In this document: in pieces, positions 16,298 through 25,243 of the stretch
Position numbering within the stretch: position 1 is the stretch's first letter
How the letters are laid out: each line of letters opens with the position of its first letter
Assembly: GCF_004303025.1 (NCBI RefSeq)
Contig: NZ_PJQW01000011.1
Span: forward strand, 99,303-163,302
Length of the DNA stretch: 64,000 nt
Origin: Flavobacterium sp. J27
GTDB taxonomy: Bacteria; Bacteroidota; Bacteroidia; Flavobacteriales; Flavobacteriaceae
Reading direction: 5' to 3'
The notes under the pieces: model-generated
Database searches by the model: none
Told to the model about the DNA's origin: nothing
Seen by the model: the letters and a program-made list of their open reading frames with translations, nothing else
Position numbers and translations under genes: made by a program

Positions 16298-16828
16298 ATG
16301 GCAAAATCAATTTGGGCAATAGATCCAACACATTCAGAAATTGGATTCAAAGTAAAACACATGATGTTTACTAATGTATCCGGAAAATTCAACAATTTTC
16401 AAGCATCTATTGAAAATGAAGACAATCTATTTGAAACTTCTAAAATAGTTTTCAGCGCCAATGTTGATTCAATAGATACAAATAATGAAGATAGAGATAA
16501 TCACTTAAAAAGCAATGATTTTTTTGACGTCGAAAATTATCCAAAATTGACATTTACATCAACTAGTATTAATAAAATAGATAACAATTTATACAATGTA
16601 AATGGCGATCTAACTATAAAAAATGTTACTAGAAATATTGTTTTAGAAGTTGCTTACAGTGGATTAATGACAGATCCATGGGGCAATACAAAAACAGGAC
16701 TTTCTATATCAGGCAAAATAAACAGAAAAGAATTTGATTTAACATGGAATGCAGCTTTAGAAACAGGAGGCGTTCTTGTGGGTGAAGAAATTAAATTAGT
16801 TTCTGAAGTTCAATTAATTAAACAATAA
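16298..16828 (+). CDS. YceI family protein (lipocalin-like isoprenoid-binding fold)
   Basis: 176 residues with the YceI hallmarks: WAIDPTHSEIGFKVKHMMFTNV at the N-terminus, then V-S-G-K-F, NEDRDNHLKSNDFFDVENYP and LTIKNVTRNI. YceI proteins form an extended lipocalin-like barrel that binds polyisoprenoid or other amphipathic molecules. This copy has no signal peptide, as in many Bacteroidota members, so it would act in the cytoplasm. It is the second gene of the pirin operon, 25 bases after pirin and 21 bases before the hydrolase. Confidence 0.93.
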   Translation: MAKSIWAIDPTHSEIGFKVKHMMFTNVSGKFNNFQASIENEDNLFETSKIVFSANVDSIDTNNEDRDNHLKSNDFFDVENYPKLTFTSTSINKIDNNLYNVNGDLTIKNVTRNIVLEVAYSGLMTDPWGNTKTGLSISGKINRKEFDLTWNAALETGGVLVGEEIKLVSEVQLIKQ

Positions 16829-16849
16829 TCATATTAAAATTTTAAAAAA

Positions 16850-17536
16850 ATGAAAAAAGTAATTTTAACATTCGTAGTAGCATTTAGCTCATTTTCAAGC
16901 TTTGCACAAAAACCAAGTCCAGAATTATTAAACCCTACTAATCATGCATTGGTATTGATTGATCATGAAGGGCAGATGGCGTTTGCCACCAAAAGTATAA
17001 CCACCGATGAATTAAGAAATAACGTTGCTATTGTTACTGGAGCTTCTAAAATTTTTAAAGTTCCGACTGTTGTTACTACTGTAGCAGAAAAACAATTTAG
17101 TGGGCCTGTATTTCAAGAAATTTCTGAAGTATACCCTGGTCCATATATAGATAGAACAACAATGAATACTTGGGAAGATGTAAATGCTCATAAGGCTATT
17201 ACAAAAGCAGTAGGGAAAAATAAAAAAATTGTTATAGGTGGTTTATGGACAAGTGTTTGTGTAGTAGGTCCAGTTTTATCAGCAATAAGTGAAGGTTATG
17301 AAGTGTATGTAATTACTGATGCTTCAGGAGATGTTTCTAAGGAAGCACACGATCAAGCAGTAACAAGAATGGTTCAAGCAGGTGCTAAGCCTATAACCTC
17401 TATTCAATATCTTTTAGAATTACAAAGAGATTGGGCTAGAGGAGAAACTTATGTAGCAGTAACTAATTTAGTTAAAAAGTATGGAGGTGCATATGGTATT
17501 GGTATTCAATATGCTCATGACATGTTAAAACACTAA
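16850..17536 (+). CDS. Secreted cysteine hydrolase, isochorismatase-like (YcaC type)
   Basis: 228 residues with a clear signal peptide ending at S-F-A-Q. The isochorismatase-fold catalytic residues are visible: Asp38 in LVLIDHEG, a Lys in VAEKQF and nucleophile Cys137 in WTSVCVVGP, with the preceding glycine-rich G-G-L strand. The closest characterised shape is YcaC, a cysteine hydrolase of unknown substrate, rather than a nicotinamidase. Export to the periplasm is unusual for the superfamily and agrees with the exported pirin two genes upstream. A hairpin follows the gene, so the distal three genes may be expressed at a lower level. Confidence 0.88.
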   Translation: MKKVILTFVVAFSSFSSFAQKPSPELLNPTNHALVLIDHEGQMAFATKSITTDELRNNVAIVTGASKIFKVPTVVTTVAEKQFSGPVFQEISEVYPGPYIDRTTMNTWEDVNAHKAITKAVGKNKKIVIGGLWTSVCVVGPVLSAISEGYEVYVITDASGDVSKEAHDQAVTRMVQAGAKPITSIQYLLELQRDWARGETYVAVTNLVKKYGGAYGIGIQYAHDMLKH

Positions 17537-17547
17537 AATTTTTAATT

Positions 17548-17580
17548 AAGTTCTCTGTCAATAAAGACAGAGAACTTTTA
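17548..17580 (+). terminator. Hairpin between cysteine hydrolase and amidohydrolase genes
   Basis: A perfect 12-base stem AAGTTCTCTGTC / GACAGAGAACTT (17548-17559 and 17566-17577) with a six-base loop, followed by only a short T run. Lying inside the operon, it is more likely an attenuator or mRNA processing/stabilising element than a full stop. Confidence 0.7.
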
Positions 17581-17593
17581 AATAATCTAATAA

Positions 17594-19390
17594 ATGAAAA
17601 GGCTTATACTATTCTTAGTTTTTACTATAACATTATTTTCTTGCAAAAATGAAGAGAATAATGATTTTGAGTCGGCAGACCTAATTGTTACTAATGCTAA
17701 GGTAGCAGTTATGGATAATGATAGAACAATTACAGAAGCCATTGCTGTAAAAAATGGTAAAGTTTTGGCTACAGGATCTAATGAAGATATTTTGAAGTTG
17801 AAAAGCCAAAAAACAAAACTCATAGATGCTAAAGGCAGAACAGTAATCCCTGGTTTGAACGATTCTCACCTACATTTAACAAGAGGTGGACGTTTTTATA
17901 ATGCTGAATTGCGTTGGGATGGGGTAAAATCTTTAAAACAAGCATTGCAAATGCTAAAGGAACAAGCTCAAAGAACACCAAAAGGACAATGGGTTAGAGT
18001 TATTGGCGGATGGAGCCCTTTTCAGTTTGAAGAAAAAAGATTTCCTACTCCTGAAGAAATTAACGAGGCAACTGGTGATATTCCAACTTATATACTATTT
18101 CTATACAGTCGTGCTTGGTTAAATAAAGCTGGTCTAAAAGAATTGAAAATCGACGAAAAAACGAAGGCACCTGAAGGGAGTTCTTTTGAAAAAGGTCCAG
18201 ATGGCAAACTAACAGGTGTTTTATTAGCAGAACCCAATCCAACTATTCTATATGCTAGAATTGGAAGTTTACCACCTTTAACGGAAGAGGAAATGGTAAA
18301 TGGAACAAAACAATTTTATCGAGAATTAAATAGATTTGGTATTACTAGCGGTATTGATGCTGGCGGAGGGGGTCATGAGTTTCCAAAAGATTATAGTGGT
18401 ACAAAAGTTCTTGCCAATAAAGGGAAAATGCCTATTCGACTTTCGTATTATTTATTTCCACAAAATAAAGGTGCAGAATATGAAGAATTTCAAGAGTGGA
18501 TGCAAAAAAATGATGTTGGACATAATGGTGAAATACATTTAGATCATGGTTATGAATTAGAAGGTGGAGGAGAATTTTTAGCATGGAGTGCAGGTGATTT
18601 TGAAAACTTCTTAGCACCCCAACCTATGTTAGAAGATAGACCAACTTGGAGAAGTGATATAAAAAAGGTAATAAGATTACACGTAGATAATGGATGGCCA
18701 TTCCGAATTCATGCAACTTATGGAGAAACAATAGCTAATATTCTTGATGTAATTGAAGAAGTTAATACTGAAACAAATGGTAAACTTGTAGAAAATCGGT
18801 GGTTGATAGATCATGCTGAAACAGTAAAAGAAAAAGAATTACAAAGAATTAAAGCTTTAAATGGAGGCATAGCAATTCAAGCTAGAATGGCATATGCTGG
18901 TGAATATTTTGTAGAAAGATATGGAGATGAAAAGGCAAAATATGCACCACCTATAAAACAAATGATGGATAAGGGTTTACCTGTTGGAGCAGGAACGGAT
19001 GGAACTAGAGTAGCGAGTTATAATCCTTGGCCAGCGCTTTATTGGATGATAACAGGAAAAACGGTTGGCGATTTTCAATTAAGTGCAAATGATAATTTAT
19101 TAACACGTGAAGAAGCTTTGTATTTGTATACCAAAGGTAGTGCATGGGTTTCAAAAGAAGAAGATGTAAAAGGAACTTTAGAAAATGGAATGTATGCAGA
19201 TTTTTCAATTTTATCAAATGATTATTTTACTATTCCAGAAAAGAAAATAAATGATTTGTATTCCGTTTTAACGGTTGTAGGCGGTACTATTGTTTATGCA
19301 GCTGAAGAGCATGCAAGTTTAAATCCTCAGATTGAGAAAGCAATACCTTCTTGGTCTCCAGTTAATTTTTATGGTGGATACCAAAAATAA
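17594..19390 (+). CDS. Amidohydrolase family lipoprotein (YtcJ-like, Amidohydro_3)
   Basis: 598 residues with a lipoprotein leader, lipobox L-F-S-C giving Cys17. The metal-dependent hydrolase core is complete: ADLIVTNAKVAVMDN at the N-terminal beta-sandwich, the H-x-H motif in NDSHLHLTRGG, later His residues in RIHATYGET and LIDHAETV, and the Asp in GAGTDGTRV. YtcJ-type enzymes act on N-acyl, cyclic amide or similar bonds; the substrate here is unknown. It sits downstream of an exported cysteine hydrolase and just 5 bases before a DoxX gene, so a periplasmic catabolic or detoxifying pathway for an aromatic or amide compound is plausible. Confidence 0.9.
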   Translation: MKRLILFLVFTITLFSCKNEENNDFESADLIVTNAKVAVMDNDRTITEAIAVKNGKVLATGSNEDILKLKSQKTKLIDAKGRTVIPGLNDSHLHLTRGGRFYNAELRWDGVKSLKQALQMLKEQAQRTPKGQWVRVIGGWSPFQFEEKRFPTPEEINEATGDIPTYILFLYSRAWLNKAGLKELKIDEKTKAPEGSSFEKGPDGKLTGVLLAEPNPTILYARIGSLPPLTEEEMVNGTKQFYRELNRFGITSGIDAGGGGHEFPKDYSGTKVLANKGKMPIRLSYYLFPQNKGAEYEEFQEWMQKNDVGHNGEIHLDHGYELEGGGEFLAWSAGDFENFLAPQPMLEDRPTWRSDIKKVIRLHVDNGWPFRIHATYGETIANILDVIEEVNTETNGKLVENRWLIDHAETVKEKELQRIKALNGGIAIQARMAYAGEYFVERYGDEKAKYAPPIKQMMDKGLPVGAGTDGTRVASYNPWPALYWMITGKTVGDFQLSANDNLLTREEALYLYTKGSAWVSKEEDVKGTLENGMYADFSILSNDYFTIPEKKINDLYSVLTVVGGTIVYAAEEHASLNPQIEKAIPSWSPVNFYGGYQK

Positions 19391-19395
19391 ACATA

Positions 19396-19812
19396 ATGAA
19401 TATCTTAAAAAAAATAAATCATTTTAATGATCAAGTAATTTCATTTGATGTAATAATTCTTTTTTTTAGAATAGTAGTATCAGTGCAATTAATTGTTGTT
19501 CATGGTTTAAAAAAAATCGGAATAGGCACAGATATGGCTGAAAAAGTACCAAATCCTTTTCTCTTTCCCGAAGACTTAAATCAAATATTGGCAATTGCTT
19601 CTAATTTAGTGTTTCCACTCTTTATTATTGCAGGGTTTTACACAAGGATTTCTACAATTCCTATTTTGATAGTGACTCTTTCAGGATACTTTGTTGTGCA
19701 TTGGCATGATTCATTATTGCAAAGTGATGTTCCTTTTATGTATTCCGTATCTTTTTTATTAATCGCTTTTGCAGGTTCAGGAAAATATTCAATCGATTTT
19801 AGATTAAAATAG
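19396..19812 (+). CDS. DoxX family membrane protein
   Basis: 138 residues with four hydrophobic segments. The motif RIVVSVQLIVVHGLKKIG early on, a central FPLFIIAGFYTRISTIP and the final helix match the DoxX family. DoxX proteins are small inner-membrane proteins linked in some bacteria to redox complexes. Encoded 5 bases after the amidohydrolase and 32 bases before the porin-like gene, within the operon led by pirin. Confidence 0.88.
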   Translation: MNILKKINHFNDQVISFDVIILFFRIVVSVQLIVVHGLKKIGIGTDMAEKVPNPFLFPEDLNQILAIASNLVFPLFIIAGFYTRISTIPILIVTLSGYFVVHWHDSLLQSDVPFMYSVSFLLIAFAGSGKYSIDFRLK

Positions 19813-19844
19813 AAAACTCATTTTAAATTAATGATATAAGTAAC

Positions 19845-21191
19845 ATGAAAAAGAGTATAGTTTTTCTACTAATATTTTTAAATTCAGCTTTATTCGCTCA
19901 GAGTAAAGTTGAATTTAATTTTCTTAGATATAATGATAAAATATTTTTAGATAGTTTAGATAATAGTTTGTATTATAAATTGAAATGGATTAAACTTTCA
20001 AATAATAATTCAATTCATCTCTCTTTTGGAGGCGAAAATAGAATTCAATATCAATATTTCAATAATGAAAATTGGGATGAAACTCTAAAAGATAACAATG
20101 GATTTCTTCTAAATCGTACTTTATTTCATACAAATTTAAAATTTGGTAAAACATTTAGATTGTTCAATGAAATTCAAAGTAGTACTTCAATTAGTCGAAA
20201 AAATCCTAATCCTTTAGAAGAAAATCCTCTAGAAATGCATCAACTTTTCTTAGATGTTTCTTTCAACAGATTCCTTTTAAGAATAGGCCGTCAAGAATTG
20301 TTATATGGTTCACAAAGATTAATTTCTGTTAGAGAAGGTCCTAATAGTAGACAAAGTTTTGATGCTTTAAAATTAAACTATACAAAGAATAATTTTTCAG
20401 TAGATTTAATTTACGGAAGCCAAGTGCAAAATAAATTTGGAAATTTTAATGACAAGTTGCGTACAGAAATTAAACTTTTTGGGAATTACATAATATTTAA
20501 AGAAGTTAAATTTTTAGACAATATTGAATTGTATTTTTTTAATTTAGAAAAAAACAAAAGTGAATATAATGGTGTAATTGGAAAAGAAAACAGAAGTTCT
20601 CTTGGTACAAGAATTTATGGTAAATATGCCTTGTGGAATTACAATTTTGAAAGTTTATATCAGTTTGGAAAAATAGATAATAATAAAATAAAGGCTTGGA
20701 CAATATCATTAGATAATAATTTGAGCTATAGCATTGTTAACTTGAAGCAAAAGTTGGGGTTTAAAACAGAGTATATCTCGGGCGATAGAGCCACAAGTAA
20801 TGTAATAGAAACATTTAATCCACTTTTTCCTAAAGGGGCTTATTTTGGTTTAGCAGCCTTAATTGGACCATCTAATTTAATTGACATTCATCCTTATTTA
20901 GAGACCCAAATTAATAATAAAATGAATATAAATGTTGATTATGATGTATTTTGGAGAGCCTCAATATTTGACGGTATTTATCAACCAAATACTTCCGTCT
21001 TATTTCAGAAATCAGATTCAAATTCAAAGATGATAGGTAGTCAACTAGGAGTTCAGTTTGAATATAATATTAGTAATTTTTTAAATTTTACAATTGAAGG
21101 TACATGGTTTAATTCTGAAGATTTTATTAAAAGTGTTAGTAATGGGAAAGATATCTTTTTTACCGCTTCTACAGTAACATTAAAGTTTTAA
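19845..21191 (+). CDS. Alginate-export-type outer-membrane porin
   Basis: 448 residues, signal peptide ending at A-L-F-A-Q. The rest is beta-strand rich and ends in aromatic F (TVTLKF), as outer-membrane barrels do. The stretch FLLRIGRQELLYGSQRLISV followed by EGPNSRQSFDALKL is the conserved core of the alginate_exp family (AlgE-like porins), and the N-terminal LSFGGENRIQYQYF is also typical. The ligand is unlikely to be alginate in this setting; this family is widespread as an anion or small-molecule porin. Last gene of the pirin-YceI-hydrolase-amidohydrolase-DoxX operon, presumably the uptake or release channel for its substrate. Confidence 0.85.
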   Translation: MKKSIVFLLIFLNSALFAQSKVEFNFLRYNDKIFLDSLDNSLYYKLKWIKLSNNNSIHLSFGGENRIQYQYFNNENWDETLKDNNGFLLNRTLFHTNLKFGKTFRLFNEIQSSTSISRKNPNPLEENPLEMHQLFLDVSFNRFLLRIGRQELLYGSQRLISVREGPNSRQSFDALKLNYTKNNFSVDLIYGSQVQNKFGNFNDKLRTEIKLFGNYIIFKEVKFLDNIELYFFNLEKNKSEYNGVIGKENRSSLGTRIYGKYALWNYNFESLYQFGKIDNNKIKAWTISLDNNLSYSIVNLKQKLGFKTEYISGDRATSNVIETFNPLFPKGAYFGLAALIGPSNLIDIHPYLETQINNKMNINVDYDVFWRASIFDGIYQPNTSVLFQKSDSNSKMIGSQLGVQFEYNISNFLNFTIEGTWFNSEDFIKSVSNGKDIFFTASTVTLKF

Positions 21192-21696
21192 TTTATTCAT
21201 TATAATATCTTTAGTAAGATACTCAATGATTCATTTAAAAAACGTTAACTCACTGTTCCTTTCTGCAAAAAACTAATTTTTCTTCCAATGGTTATCTACG
21301 TAAAAGAAGAATTTCTATAGAGAAGTTACTATTATTCATTAGATTGATTAATGCAACTTCTAATGGAAAGAAAATAGGAAGATACCTAGAATGTATAATC
21401 ATTAGGGTAAGAGTAGAAGTTCTAGATATAGAACAAATTCAAAATAGATTGTGTACAGTTATGAAAGGGAACTACTAAAGCAAGTTTTTCAATTGAAATT
21501 ATATAAAGCGTATTTAAAAAGAATAGTAAAACTAATTCAAACAAAAAACATCGGTCTTAACGATAAATTTCTTTTAATATACTTAAATTAAATAGTGAAA
21601 AGGCTAGCTTGAGTAATAGAATTGTGAGTTGTTATATAGTTTAAAATTTCCTATCTTTAAGTAAATTTTACTATATTTTAATTAAATAAAAAACTA
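21192..21696. other. Intergenic region, possibly containing decayed coding sequence
   Basis: 505 bases. A frame of about 80 codons without ATG near its start runs from roughly 21239 to 21479 (it includes I-S-I-E-K-L-L-L-F-I-R-L-I-N-A-T-S-N-G-K); I do not recognise it and it may be chance. A weak promoter-like pair, TTG at 21629-21631 and TATCTTTA at 21652-21659 with 20 bases between, could serve the dehydrogenase gene. Confidence 0.4.
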
Positions 21697-22968
21697 ATGA
21701 AAGTTAATATTGTTATAGTGGGTGGCGGTTTTGCGGGGTTAGAATTTATAAATTATTTAGGGAATAATGATAAATTTCAAATAACTCTTGTTGATGTAAA
21801 CAACTATAATTTTTTTCCGCCTCTAATATATCAAGTTTCTACTGGGTTTATGGAGCCTTCAGCAATAAGTTATCCGTTCAGAAAAATTCTTCGGAATAAA
21901 AAAAATACTCGTTTCCGTTTAGGTGAATTGTTACGGGTTGAGCCCAATCAAAATAAAATTATATTAAAAAATGGGGAGCTACATTACGATATTTTGATTA
22001 TGGCAACAGGAACAGAAAGCAATTTTTTTGGCAATAAAAATATTGAACAGTACAGCTTGCCAATGAAAACCATAAGCGACGCTCTGACCCTGCGAAATAC
22101 AATTTTAACAAGATTGGATCGTGCAACAAGAGTACGCGAAGCAGAAGAACGAAAAAAACTTTTAAGCTTTGTAATTGCAGGAGCAGGTCCTACTGGAGTT
22201 GAACTTTCTGGAATACTATCTGAAATGAAAGCATCAATAATTCTTAAAGATTACCCCGAATTTGTAAATAACGATTTAGGAGACATTTATTTAATTGATG
22301 GGACAGATTCAGTATTAAATGTAATGACTAAAAAAGCACAATCATATACATATAAAAAGCTAATTCAATTTGGGGTAAAAATTAAGTTAAATACGCTAGT
22401 AAAAGATTTTAAAGACGATACCGTTTATTTATCCGATGGGAGCCAAATTTATAGCAAAAATCTCATTTGGGCAGCAGGTGTAAAAGCAAAAACGTTTGAT
22501 GGATTCAATCTGGAAAGTTATGGTAAAGGAGGGCGTTTAAAAACAAATAGTTTTAACTTAGTAATGGGGTATAACAATATATATGCGTTGGGCGATAGTG
22601 CTATCATAACCACAGATGGACAATATCCTGATGGGCATCCACAATTGGCACAACCTGCATTGCAACAAGCCAAAAACTTAGCTAAAAACTTTGCTCGACA
22701 GGATGAAAAATGGGAAAAGTTTGTATATAACGATAAAGGGTCGTTGGCAATTATTGGTAGAAATAAAGCCGTACTTGATTTTCCAAATCATAAGTCTTCA
22801 TGGAGCGGATTTATTGCTTGGTTAATATGGCTTTTTGTTCACATTATGGGATTAGTAAATTTTAAAAACAGAGTGCGAACATTCTACGATTGGATAGGCT
22901 ACTACATTTTTAAAGACCAATCGTTTAGAATGATTATAAAACCTAACGAAAAAAATAAGCTTGAATAA
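21697..22968 (+). CDS. Type II NADH:quinone oxidoreductase (NDH-2) family protein
   Basis: 423 residues. Two Rossmann motifs are seen: V-I-V-G-G-G-F-A-G-L-E at residues 4-14 for FAD and VIAGAGPTGVELSG near residue 160 for NADH. The FAD-contacting IYALGDSA is near residue 295 and the quinone-site motif P-A-L-Q-Q-A is in QPALQQAKNLAKNF. The C-terminal SGFIAWLIWLFVHIMGLV is the membrane-contacting helix of NDH-2 enzymes. It would pass electrons from NADH to menaquinone without proton pumping. It is monocistronic, with long non-coding flanks. Confidence 0.93.
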   Translation: MKVNIVIVGGGFAGLEFINYLGNNDKFQITLVDVNNYNFFPPLIYQVSTGFMEPSAISYPFRKILRNKKNTRFRLGELLRVEPNQNKIILKNGELHYDILIMATGTESNFFGNKNIEQYSLPMKTISDALTLRNTILTRLDRATRVREAEERKKLLSFVIAGAGPTGVELSGILSEMKASIILKDYPEFVNNDLGDIYLIDGTDSVLNVMTKKAQSYTYKKLIQFGVKIKLNTLVKDFKDDTVYLSDGSQIYSKNLIWAAGVKAKTFDGFNLESYGKGGRLKTNSFNLVMGYNNIYALGDSAIITTDGQYPDGHPQLAQPALQQAKNLAKNFARQDEKWEKFVYNDKGSLAIIGRNKAVLDFPNHKSSWSGFIAWLIWLFVHIMGLVNFKNRVRTFYDWIGYYIFKDQSFRMIIKPNEKNKLE

Positions 22969-22982
22969 AATTAGGGTTAAAT

Positions 22983-23025
22983 AGACCTCAAGGATTTTAT
23001 TAATAAAGTAATAGAATTGAGGTCT
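22983..23025 (+). terminator. Inverted repeat after the NDH-2 gene
   Basis: Arms AGACCTCAA (22983-22991) and TTGAGGTCT (23017-23025) pair perfectly over nine bases with a 25-base A/T loop. There is no T tract, so this is a weak terminator or an mRNA 3' end element. Confidence 0.55.
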
Positions 23026-23704
23026 GTGCTTATCGCATGTAATAAATTAGTATAATTTTAGAGAATTAAAATTTTCGATTACATGAAGATGACTAAACGA
23101 TAGTTAGTTTCGCATTATTTTCTATCAAATATAATTTTTTCCTTTTTGGATTGCAAGATGCTTTAATTTATATACCACAGCAACTAGTACTAGTGAATAT
23201 TGAGAGGTAAAAAATAGAAAGAGAAACAACCCTAACCATATTCGGGGAGTAGATTATAAGCAACAATAACATAAAATTTATGCTAGGTACTTTTTTAGTC
23301 TTTGTATTTAATAATTACCAATTTTGCTGGCAGAATTATTGAGAAGTATTTATAATTTTTGTGAAATTGAAATTTTTACTAGTAAATTCTAGTGAGATAT
23401 ACTATCAATTAAATACTCTTTTACCCAAAAATCAGAAATAAAATCAAGCAATAAGGTGCATTAGAAAAACAAAATAGTTATAAATAAAAGACAAAGAAAA
23501 GTTAAAATGATAAAAAAGGGTGTGTGCAAGAATAATCATTTATCAAAAATTTCGTTATCTAAAAATAAATACTAATTCAAGAAAATTGATTGATGATTAG
23601 TCTAGTGAAGAAATGTTAGATTTTGGTGTTTTTTATTGCTTTTTCAATCGATTTACGTTTTTTTAAATTATTTTAGCCAACTCAATGACAGTGTTTGTTT
23701 ATTT
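23026..23704. other. Long intergenic region before the AraC-type gene
   Basis: About 680 bases of AT-rich sequence. I see no gene longer than a few dozen codons, no RNA gene and no strong promoter box. It may carry the upstream control region of the regulator at 23705. Confidence 0.5.
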
Positions 23705-24727
23705 ATGTTAGAAATAATTCAAATAATCGCTCTTATCCAGGGCTTGTTTCTTTTAAGCGTTCTGTTTGTCAAACAAGAAAGTTATAAACGGGTAAATTTT
23801 TTACTACTTTTAGGAACAATTATTGCTATACTTTTAAATATTGTAGGTGATGATGATTTTAATTTGTTTTTTTCTAACGCTAATTGGTATTTTTTCCAGT
23901 CACCTTTAATCATTACATTGTTTTTTTTACTTATAAAGTATCACAATTCAAAACAAGATAAATTTCAACTTAGAGATTTTCTTTATTTTATTCCGTATTT
24001 ATTTTTTATTATACTACAAATCGTTGAAGATATTATTGACTTAGTGGAGAACATATGGTTAATAATAGGAGAAACTATTGCTGGTGTTACATTATTAGTT
24101 TATTTAGGGTATACCATTTATGATATCATCAAGAACCAAAAGGAAAGATGGATGCTGTTTTTTATAGTGCCTTATGCCTTATTGAACTTAATTGATGAAG
24201 CTTCATTTATTGTAACAAAAAGTCATAATAATTTTTCTTTCTTAGAAAGTTATGGAATTATTGGGTTGTCGGCAATACTTCTCTATATGATTTTATTTAA
24301 GCTTGTTGTGTCACCAAAATCGATACTGCCAAAGGCTGATACTAAAGCTTATAAAACGTCAAGCCTTAGTAAATCCAAAGCAGAACTATATAAAAAAGAG
24401 TTTTTAAGACTCATGGAAAAAGAGAAACTTTTTACCAATAGTAACATAACGGTTAACCAAGTAGCTCAAAAAATGGGTATTCCAAGGCAGTATTTGTCTG
24501 AAGTGTTGAATGTGTACTTAAAGTCCAATTTTCAGGACTGTATGAACAAATATAGGGCCGAAGAATTTGTAGCATGTCTCAAAAATGATAAATTCAAGAA
24601 TTATTCTATTATGGGTATTGCTAACGAAGTTGGTTTTAAATCTAAATCCTCTTTTAATACAACATTTAAAAAAATATATGGGGTAACTCCTAGTGATTTT
24701 AAAAAAACGCAATCTACAGTAATTTAA
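23705..24727 (+). CDS. Membrane-anchored AraC family transcriptional regulator
   Basis: From the ATG at 23705 the protein has 340 residues. The first ~210 hold about seven hydrophobic helices separated by short loops (IIALIQGLFLLSVLF, then FLLLLGTIIAILLNIV, and so on), the common sensor module of Bacteroidota AraC proteins. The last ~100 residues form the DNA-binding domain: ITVNQVAQKMGIPRQYLSEV and the second half SIMGIANEVGFKSKSSFNTTFKKIYGVTPS. A TTG start at 23636 would add 23 residues, but ATG after a T-rich leader fits better. The TonB receptor/DUF4249 pair lies 516 bases downstream and is the most likely target. Confidence 0.9.
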   Translation: MLEIIQIIALIQGLFLLSVLFVKQESYKRVNFLLLLGTIIAILLNIVGDDDFNLFFSNANWYFFQSPLIITLFFLLIKYHNSKQDKFQLRDFLYFIPYLFFIILQIVEDIIDLVENIWLIIGETIAGVTLLVYLGYTIYDIIKNQKERWMLFFIVPYALLNLIDEASFIVTKSHNNFSFLESYGIIGLSAILLYMILFKLVVSPKSILPKADTKAYKTSSLSKSKAELYKKEFLRLMEKEKLFTNSNITVNQVAQKMGIPRQYLSEVLNVYLKSNFQDCMNKYRAEEFVACLKNDKFKNYSIMGIANEVGFKSKSSFNTTFKKIYGVTPSDFKKTQSTVI

Positions 24728-25243
24728 ACATTACTTTTTCTCTTTACTTATTTAAATTCTTTATAGAAGAATAACCTTCCAAATCCACTTCCAGAAAATC
24801 TCTTAGAAATTAAAAAACTTCTATTTTTTGAGAGATATCGTATTATTTTCTTAGTTACTATAATCAAATACTAGTATTGTAGGAACATGTTAAGGCTATT
24901 TGAAATTAATAGCTTCAATTACTAGAGCCTAATCTAAAAACAGCTTTTTTTAGGGTTGCACAGTTTTTTTAATTGAAACAGATATCTTCTTACAATTTTA
25001 AAAATAAAATGTGTACAAATGCTGATATTAACAGTTTTCTAGGTGCTATAAGCGCATTTAGAACCTTTGATGTTATGTTGTTTTTTGTGCTTTAAGTTTT
25101 TGAAAATCAATAAATTAAATTTTAAATAGACACGTATAAGTACTGAAAGCGGATTCAAAACCTACTTCATTTTGATTGCTATGGAGACAAGTCTAATTTT
25201 ACCCTGGTTAAATGAAAAACCTTAATTAAAATTTCTTGTAATT
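24728..25243. other. Intergenic region between AraC-type gene and TonB receptor
   Basis: 516 bases, AT-rich, with no supported gene. It presumably carries the promoter of the TonB receptor operon. I found no certain TAnnTTTG box near the start and no repeat. Confidence 0.45.

Noticed and set aside
24518..24712. 64-residue minus-strand frame inside the AraC gene
   Set aside because: Antisense shadow of a conserved DNA-binding domain, no start context or family.
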